Assembly (NCBI GenBank): GCA_001051155.2
Contig: JYIP02000006.1
Span: 3,472,001 to 3,536,000, forward strand
DNA from: Chrysoporthe austroafricana
Lineage: Eukaryota; Ascomycota; Sordariomycetes; Diaporthales; Cryphonectriaceae
Direction: 5' to 3'
DNA: 64,000 nt
This document shows positions 57,202 to 64,000 of the stretch, piece by piece. Made by a program: the position numbers and the translations under genes. How positions within the stretch are numbered: the stretch's first letter is position 1; every line of letters starts with the position of its first letter. Below the pieces are notes generated by a model. The model saw nothing but the letters and a program-made list of their open reading frames with translations. It was not told the DNA's origin and ran no database searches.

Positions 57202-59532
57202 TCAGGCGTCCGCGACCTTCTTCCTCTCCTTCTTCTTGGGCAACAGCCACTCATCGAAGCCCACAGGCCAGTATACCCGCCCCAACGGGCCACCCATGCC
57301 AAAGTCCTCAGGACTGACGATCAGGCCGCCCAAGGTGGGCTCGAGCTCAGGTTTCTCATCTTCGGCACCGTCACCCGCAGCTTCATTCTCGCTACCGGCC
57401 TTCCGCCTTTTCGTCGTCGTCTTCTTAGGCTTCCTCGCCGGAGGGGCGGGACGAGGCTGGTCCTCGCGCTCATGCGCGACCATGTCGGCGATCTTCTCAT
57501 ATCCAGGCAGCTTGAACCGCCGCATCAGCTCGAACACGGCCTGCTCCTTGTCCTTCGCCTCGATCATGAGATCTGTGTCAGGCGGGCACGGCGGAAGCGT
57601 CGAGACGCGCGGGCTGTGCTTGCGCCTGGCGCGCGGCGTCACCGCGCCGGCACAGGGCTCTGAGTAGTGCATCTTCTGCTTGATGCCCTTGCGGGTCCAG
57701 GTGGCAGATATGCGGGCCGTGATCTCGGGCCGAGAGATGTCGAACGTGCCCTCGCGGTAGTGCTTGGCATCAAAGACAATGTTGTGGTGGTGGTAGTCGA
57801 GGACGAGAGGGATGTTGAGCTCCTCGCAGATGGGGAGCAGGTCGTGCACCGACCAGGACACATCGTCATTCTCCAACACCAGACGGCGCTTGATGGAGTC
57901 TGAGAGGGTGGCGTAGTTGGCGCGGAAGCGGTCCAGGGTTGCTGGTTTGCCGCCGGCGTCGGCGAAGGTGCCACCCATGTGCAGGATCATCACAGCATCG
58001 CAGTCTTGTTGGGATGGAAGCCTGAGGAGGGACAGCAGCTCATCATGGTACTCCAGGTCCCGTATGGCCGCATTGACGACTTCCTTCCGGGGAGACCCAA
58101 GCTGTGTGAACTAAATTCACACAGGAGTTAGTCGCTTGTGCACTCGAGCCATAGCGAACATGAGATCTCACCTGCCCAGGGTGCGTCGTTAGGCGGTGCC
58201 CAAGCTCCGCGGCAACCTTGCCAGCCTCGGCCAGGACCTCAGATGCGAAAGGAGCGAGCTTGTAGCCGTACTCGTCGTGGCTCGCGAAGGGGAACATTTC
58301 GGAACTGAGCCGCATGAACTTGATCCCATACTTGTCGTTCCAGCGAAGCATCTTGACGATGTCTCGGGCGTTCGCCAACCCTATGCCCTCGACCCACCTC
58401 TGACCGCGAGCCACATCGGGCTTCTGGTCCGGATCCGGTCGATTCTTGGTAGGATGCTCGGGCTGTGACGGGTCTTTCAAAGGATAGCGGTGCTCCAGGA
58501 TGGACGCGATGCGACACGTCCGCGAGCTGTAGACAGCAGGCTTGGCATGACGCAGATAGGTATTCAGACAGGCCTGATGAGTGTCAGCCGGCCCCATGAA
58601 GATACGACACACCAGGGGGCTTGGGAACCAACATAGCCTAACCGGCCCTTCCAGGGCAACGGCAAGTAGTCGCTATCGACAGCCGGTGCCCGCCTGGCAG
58701 CACCCTCTGTGGCGCTGACGGGCTCGTCGTCCACCTCACTTCCCTCCTCAAGCGCCTGGTCCCACCCCCCACTCTCTATCTTGGCATCCTCGCCCGGCTC
58801 TCGGTCCGGGGTGAGCAGGATCCGGTCCAGCTTGAGAACATCAGCCCCGGCCTTCAGCGGCCTTGGGCGGTAGATACGCTCGATCTGGTGGGGCGTCACC
58901 GGCCTGACGATGCTCTCCTCGACCTGTAGCTTGCGCCGCTTGACGTCCCTCTTGAAGCTCAGTTCCATCTCCTCGAGGCCCTGCATGGCATCCGCGACGC
59001 CCACCTGCGCGACCTCCGCCCGCATCTCCGCCCTGGCGGCACCATCCTCGGGTGACAGCCCCTTCTCTCGCATCTTCTCAACTTCACCAGGGTTGGGCGT
59101 GATGCCAGCGCCCTTGGCTGGTCCTGTCGCGGCACTGCGCGACGAAGCGGTGCGGCGCGAGGATCTCCTCAAGCCGGATGACGCAGCCTGAGACGGGTGG
59201 TGTTGGTGAGGGGGAACACTCTGCTGTAGGTCTAGAGGCGGCTCTGCGGCATGAGAGGGTGCAGAGGCGGATGGCCTCTTCTTACCGCGCAGCGTCATGG
59301 GGATGGTGGAGACGGTGGCGGTATGACGTCTCGTGGCAGTATATGATGCCGCTGTGTCTACGCCTGGGGAGCCGGAATAGGGTCGCGGGAGGGCAGCGGA
59401 GCTCCTGTTCCGGAGGGTGTAGCACGACGGGGCACCGAGCGGTCGAGACGTGGCCAGAGGACCTGGAGCTCGATGTCTGGCGGCTCGTGACAGAAGGGGG
59501 GGAAATGACATGCAGGTAGCCGCAGGGTGCAT
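57202..59532 (-). CDS. UVE1: UV-damage endonuclease UVDE (736 aa)
   Basis: Metal-dependent endonuclease that nicks 5' to UV photoproducts, starting alternative excision repair. Exons 59532-58633, 58573-58172 and 58110-57202. The TIM-barrel domain begins RLGYACLNTYLR (joined across a GTTGGT...CATCAG intron), then KMLRWNDKYGIKFMRLSSEM, FPFASH, HPGQFTQLGSP, DAVMILHMGGTFADAGGKPA, LENDDVSWSVHDLLPICEEL, IPLVLDYHHHNI and TWTRKGIKQKMHYSEP; the His/Asp/Glu metal ligands are in place. The N-terminal 300 residues are poorly conserved, rich in Ser, Arg and Pro, and begin like a mitochondrial presequence (MSFPPLLSRAARHRAPG). The basic C-terminal tail (ARKPKKTTTKRRK) suggests nuclear import, so dual location is possible. 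The GC-rich N-terminus makes the exact start uncertain. Confidence 0.93.
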
Positions 59533-61135
59533 GCGAGACGCCGTGCTGGGGGGCGGGGTGTTGGCCCAGACCCAGGACGGGTCGCCAGGCTAATGAGATA
59601 TATGGTCAGGCCGTTGCACAGAGCCGGAACCAGCTGGCCAGGTCGCGTGCAGTCGACAAGTCGAGCCGTGTGTCGGGCCAAGCAGGGCCAGTCTGCAAAG
59701 CTGGACAGAGCCGAGCAGGGTGGGCGAACGGGGAGCAATTGGCCCGCCAGGCGCAGGAGAGCTCAGGTGACACGCGGGTGGCCGACCAGCTTCGAGACAG
59801 GACGGATCGTGGGAGAGAGCTGGTAGTGTCGCAGCAGGAGGATGGCAGAAGCGCGCACTGGCGGTGGTAGTGGTGGTGGTGGTGGTACTGGCGGTGGTTG
59901 GACTTCGATGCACGAAATAGGTCTGATCTCGGCTGGACGCAGGCGGCCGGAACCTGGCACTTGGGTCTGGACTAGACGAGTTGTATGACCAGTGGACTTT
60001 GTGCCCGCCCAGCTCACGTGGGCATGGTAAGCAGGCCACCACCACAGGCCGTCATTGCGAGCGGTTAGTCCCTCGCCCTCTCTCTATCTCTCTCTCTCTC
60101 TCTTCCTCTCTGCCTCCCCGTCCCCTCACCACCCAGACAAGGCCTGCTCTGTTCTGCTGGGAGCAGGCAGCCGACGCGGGTCGGGGATTATGATGAAATG
60201 GGAGAGACCAGCCCAAGATCCGGATCGGTCGAACGGGGCGTGATCGAGGCAGCGAGGCCAGGGACTAACGTCATTGCAGGGCACAGGAGATCCCGATGTG
60301 TCACCACACAGAGGAGAGGGTGCTGCAGCTCGACTGGACGGCAGGGCCGGTGCAACCTCTCATCCTTCGACGCCGATGAGGAGAGGTGCCCGTAGGATGC
60401 AACCCCGTTGCATCTTCTCGTCGGCCCTGCCCAGCAGCACCACTGGACGAGACCGCTGGGACGTGTTCTCGTGTCGGCGCTGCGCTGATGATGTAATGCC
60501 CCGTGGCTCCTGTCATCCCTGTCGTGATGTGCGCATCCCTGCTAGCACCCTGCCCCTGTCGACAGGCCACCCCTGTCGACCCCTGTCGCGCGACACCATG
60601 ACAGCTTGACACTGGAGAGTCGAGAGGGAGTGACAGAGGAGAGGGAGGATTCAGTTCAGTTCGGATCCGAGGGTGCGACCAGGTAAACGTTGACGGCGTG
60701 CCATGAGAATATAACCAAGATGAGAGGTGTCCTTCTGCTGTATTAACGTGCATCCCGCTTCTAGACAGACACCCCAAGACATACAGGACACAGCGGACAT
60801 ACAGGACAGTCCCGTCACGCGGGGTGCCCAGAGAACGCAGCAGGACGTACCGCTCCGGACCCCACCTCCAGTTCCGGTCCCGGCCGAGTCCCCGGACGTT
60901 CTCCTCCGGCCCGAGCCGCTCACGGACCTGGGCTCCGGGCACCACCCAACCATTCACTGCCCAGCTTAATATACCTATGGGCCCGCGGCTTATGGCTTGG
61001 TCGTACTATAGTAAGGTAGGCTGGTAGCCTTGCCTAGTCGCTAGTGCCTAGCCGTGCGACCATACGTGCCATTCAGGACGTAGCTTCACAGCCGCGCAGC
61101 CAGCCGGCGGTGGCATCGACAGCGCTGCCCCGTCC
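59533..61135. other. GC-rich intergenic region with simple repeats, no gene supported
   Basis: About 1.6 kb. It contains a (GGT)n-like run at about 59860-59900, a (CT)n run at about 60075-60112 and CCCTGTCGAC repeats near 60555-60590. Long overlapping frames (for example minus 60301-60957, 218 codons) have no recognisable domain and follow base composition. Confidence 0.5.
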
Positions 61136-62010
61136 TCACGAGCCACCGTTGCCTGCCCGCCCAGGGCTCGCCGTCGCGGCCGTCTCAGTCCCTGCCTCGC
61201 CTCTCCGTTGCTGCCCAGCGTGCTGCCCATCCTCCGCCGGGACCCAGTATGGCGTCCGGCAGACGGGACAGTCATGGTTCCCCCGCAGGAACCAGTTCGC
61301 CAGGCAGCGCCCGTGGAACGAGTGATGGCACGTCTTCGCCGAGACGACGTCGTCGCCCACCCACTGCGCAGTTGGAGGTGCCCCGGTCTCGTTCTCGGGC
61401 CTGTCCGTCGCACCGCCGGAAGCGTTCGCTGGAGGCGATGCGCCCCCGGCGCCGGTATCATCTGCTTGGGCGGCTTGCCGGAACAGCCCATTCACTACAT
61501 AGGTTTGAGGGGTCAGCAGCTCCCTACTAAGGACAGGAAAAAAGAACCTCTAATGCGTGCCCCTGCTCTTTGTGCCCTCGGATCTCATGGCTCTTGAATC
61601 TAGGTCCACTGAGAGAATTCAAAAAACGAGGAGGTAATGGGGATCAGGGGGTTACCAGATGAAGAAAGACTCTCCAGGCTGAGTAAATCATGGCCCGAGG
61701 TTACGTACTGCAGATAGGGCACTCGAGGTTCGCCTGCGACTCTCTGTTCGGGCGGTCGACACGGTCCACAGCGGTGCCTAGCTCTCTTGTGGCGTTTACG
61801 AGCTCGACAGCCCTAGGGTGGTAGCCACGCCTGGCCCTGTGCCCTCTTACGACCCCTATAGCAAGACTTGAAGGCGCCGTCAATGAGGAAGACTATCTCG
61901 CACACGGAAGTACTGACACTAGATTACACATACAGGATCAAGAAGATGACGAAAAAGGTAGCTAAAATGGCCGATATGACGCTTAAGGCCACGCTCGTCA
62001 TCTCCGCCAT
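61136..62010 (-). CDS. Membrane-anchored RING-H2 finger protein
   Basis: Probable ubiquitin ligase. Exon 3 (61494-61136) and exon 2 (ending 61709) are joined by GTACGT...TGTAG to give LECPICMNGLFRQ, and the ring is completed by CHHSFHGRC and CPVC, i.e. C-x2-C ... C-x-H-x2-H-x2-C ... C-x2-C, the RING-H2 pattern with a longer first loop. An upstream exon from 62010 (or 62001) encodes a single transmembrane helix (ALSVISAILATFFVIFLILY). The junction between that exon and exon 2 is uncertain: the frame-consistent intron would be only 37 bases (61929-61893). Exon 2 carries a juxtamembrane basic stretch (RGHRARRGYHPR). Short TM-RING proteins usually act at endomembranes. Confidence 0.65.
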
Positions 62011-64000
62011 TTTCCCTCAGGTCTTGCGATCTGGACTTTTAGGTAGTTGGAATAGCAATTTTCGGTACGCCCATAGACTACAGCTAGAGGAGTGAGAAAG
62101 TCGGGTCTGAAATAATGACCTGATGGTTCGAGTTGAATCAATTTGCAATGGGGAATACGAAAATACTTGAATTTAGATCTTCCGTCGATTGAGGCAATGC
62201 ACTATATATCTTTCCGGTCGACTGAGAGCTTATCCACTAACATGCATATATTTACCTATATACGTTTTGCTGCCTGTTGTCAATGATGGCGGCGAGGCTG
62301 CGGGTCTCAATCGCTGCAACATCTGCTATCCCGCTTACCAAGCGGCGTCTGGCCCTTGAGGCTGGCTTGCAGCCCTCGCAAAAAGTTACCGACGATACTC
62401 AAATAGTATAGAGCAAGACATTGTCAGCCCGTACCAAATCGCCCGTCTGCTTTGAGTTCCAGTGGGCGCCGGGCTCCTGCGTTGCGATGCCATGCGTTCT
62501 TGGGATCCTTTGGCTCCCTCGCACCGGGCCATGAGGTCAGGCTTGGTACAGGTCTTGGGTCCAAAAGTTTGGACCCCACGAGACCCATTACGAAGCCCTT
62601 CTCGAGGTTGTGCTGATGGGCTGCAGGGGGCAACGATTCGTGGCTGTTCAGAGTCAATCATGTCGGCCATGGTCAGCCCTAACCAACTGTTTGTGTGCGG
62701 CAGTAAACCCATCTTTGGAGACCATACTCTATGTACAGTAAAAATGTCTCTTGACTACCCATAATTGCTAGGGATGGTGCACTGTTCAAAGTCTTTGTTA
62801 CCTCTGACTACAAGGGCGGTCGTCTCGAGGCCGGCAGTCTTGCTGCAACGCAAAAAAGCCCCCTGCACAAAACACACCACCAACGCAGTATTCAACGGAT
62901 GGTGGGGTTGGGTTTTTGATTCCTGTGTATTCCTGTGTCTTTCATCGGCCCGAAACATCGGTTCTCAGAAGGTTGAGCGCATCAAAGTCTGGGCTGAAAC
63001 ATGTGGACTCGGTTCCCGCTCGGTCATCCGGATTTAGACGTATTTTCTTACTCCATGCATGATCTCGATTCGTTTAGAATTACGCTTCCTGCAAGCCATC
63101 ATTGTCACACTACTTGGCGGTGAAAAGCATCGGTATACAATATGAGGGTCTCCTTTTACTGCATTTCCGAGGCTGGTCCTCCAGGGCGCATGCTGCTGCT
63201 CAACGATGGCCTCATGCCGATGGACTTGGGGGCATTCCACATAGCTTTGGTCGCAGTCTCGAGGCCTCACATCCATCTCAATGAGCCGTAGGAGGATTTA
63301 AAGTACTAAGCGAGATAGGAAAGGATGTTGCGCGGTCTTCCAGGCCCGTGGCCTGCGAGCAGTGTCATGAGTCGAGATGGTAACGATGGGCAAAATCGCG
63401 ACCGCGACGGTACTCGATGCGTTCGTGTCACGAGATGAAAGTGTACCATAGAGACTAGCGATTCTCCTTGGCGAATTTAATGTTCTTGAAAAAACTGGCA
63501 TCGCTGTACATGGTACGTAGTAGTTAGGACTCAAGGTTAATAAAACTGGAGGCTCACTCTCGGTTCTGTGATGCTGAGGAGACAGAGGGAGGGTACGAAA
63601 GAAGCCCACGGATAGCCCTCAGCATCCATTCATCAGGCTTCATCAACCAGCTAGTTCTTTTTGAATCATACATATGGTCTCCATCAGCCTATGGTAGTTC
63701 AATCAGATTTTAAAAGTGAGTCCTAAAGTCATCAGTAATTACTGCCCTTCAACGGTCTAAACGATCATGAGACTCCTTTCAGACTCCATTCAGCAACGCA
63801 CCCTGCGCAAGCAAACGTCCTAACTCAATGTCTCTGTACTCGAGTATTTCCTGCCATTTCCAGTGCAATGGTATCTATCCTTGTCCATATGCTATTCTTA
63901 CATGCTTCCAAGCCTCAGAGAGTGGGCATGGCGTATGTTTTTGGGGCGGGAGCTCGGAATCCATCCTATCTGAGCTCGGACTTCTCGTGAGAATGTCACC
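62011..64000. other. Window end, no gene supported
   Basis: About 2 kb. Overlapping minus frames at 62386-62712 and 62424-62657 and others at 62755-63609 have no recognisable domain. A gene continuing beyond 64000 cannot be excluded. Confidence 0.45.

Noticed and set aside
60301..60957. 218-codon minus-strand frame
   Set aside because: GC-driven absence of stops and simple repeats nearby; no recognisable protein features.

Overview
The window is a piece of nuclear chromosome from a filamentous ascomycete (Pezizomycotina, probably a Sordariomycete-like plant-associated or saprotrophic mould; the class is an inference). The evidence is eukaryotic gene structure with many 50-160 nt GT-AG introns, fungal marker genes (UGO1, ERG24, a plasma-membrane P-type H+-ATPase, RRP15, UVDE, a Zn2Cys6 regulator) and secreted plant-polymer enzymes (endopolygalacturonase, AA9 monooxygenase with CBM1, tannase/feruloyl esterase). 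Exon coordinates were worked out by hand from reading frame and splice sites; no transcript or database support was available.

Layout. 1-8.9 kb: the 3' end of an unidentified lysine/alanine-rich gene, a small cysteine-containing protein (2.2 kb) and a large mucin-like single-pass surface protein (5.4-7.7 kb), separated by long gene-poor stretches. 8.9-19.4 kb is an accessory, decaying island: an MFS transporter (-), a 5'-truncated NLR-type gene (alpha/beta-hydrolase, NACHT, ankyrin; +), degenerate coding remnants, a frameshifted WD40 array from a second NLR-type gene (-), an intact NTF2/SnoaL-like gene (-) and a TauD/TfdA dioxygenase pseudogene (+). 20.3-22.5 kb: a DUF3716 protein with a cupin-like C-terminus. 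23.8-24.4 kb: an AT-rich 546 bp non-autonomous transposon with a 10 bp target-site duplication, directly upstream of the polygalacturonase gene (24.6-25.9 kb).

27-31.5 kb is a compact housekeeping block: RRP15 (+), mitochondrial [2Fe-2S] ferredoxin (-) and UGO1 (+). 33-39.5 kb: AA9 LPMO-CBM1 (+), a GST-fold protein (+) and a tannase/feruloyl esterase (+). 41.4-48.9 kb: a C-14 sterol reductase (+), a BTB/POZ protein (+) and a Zn2Cys6 transcription factor (-), with a homopolymer-rich, probably mis-sequenced stretch near 45.8 kb. 50-53.6 kb: an eight-exon proton-pumping ATPase (-). 56.2-62 kb: a GNAT acetyltransferase (+), UV-damage endonuclease (-) and a membrane-anchored RING-H2 protein (-). 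The last 2 kb have no gene I can support.

Functionally, the three secreted enzymes attack pectin, cellulose and ester-linked phenolics, and would work together in plant cell-wall breakdown, although they are dispersed rather than clustered. The most unusual part is the NLR/WD40/TauD island. I did not find a clearly new, intact multi-gene system; the best candidates for a second look are the truncated NLR abutting the MFS gene, the transposon upstream of the pectinase, and the DUF3716-cupin protein.
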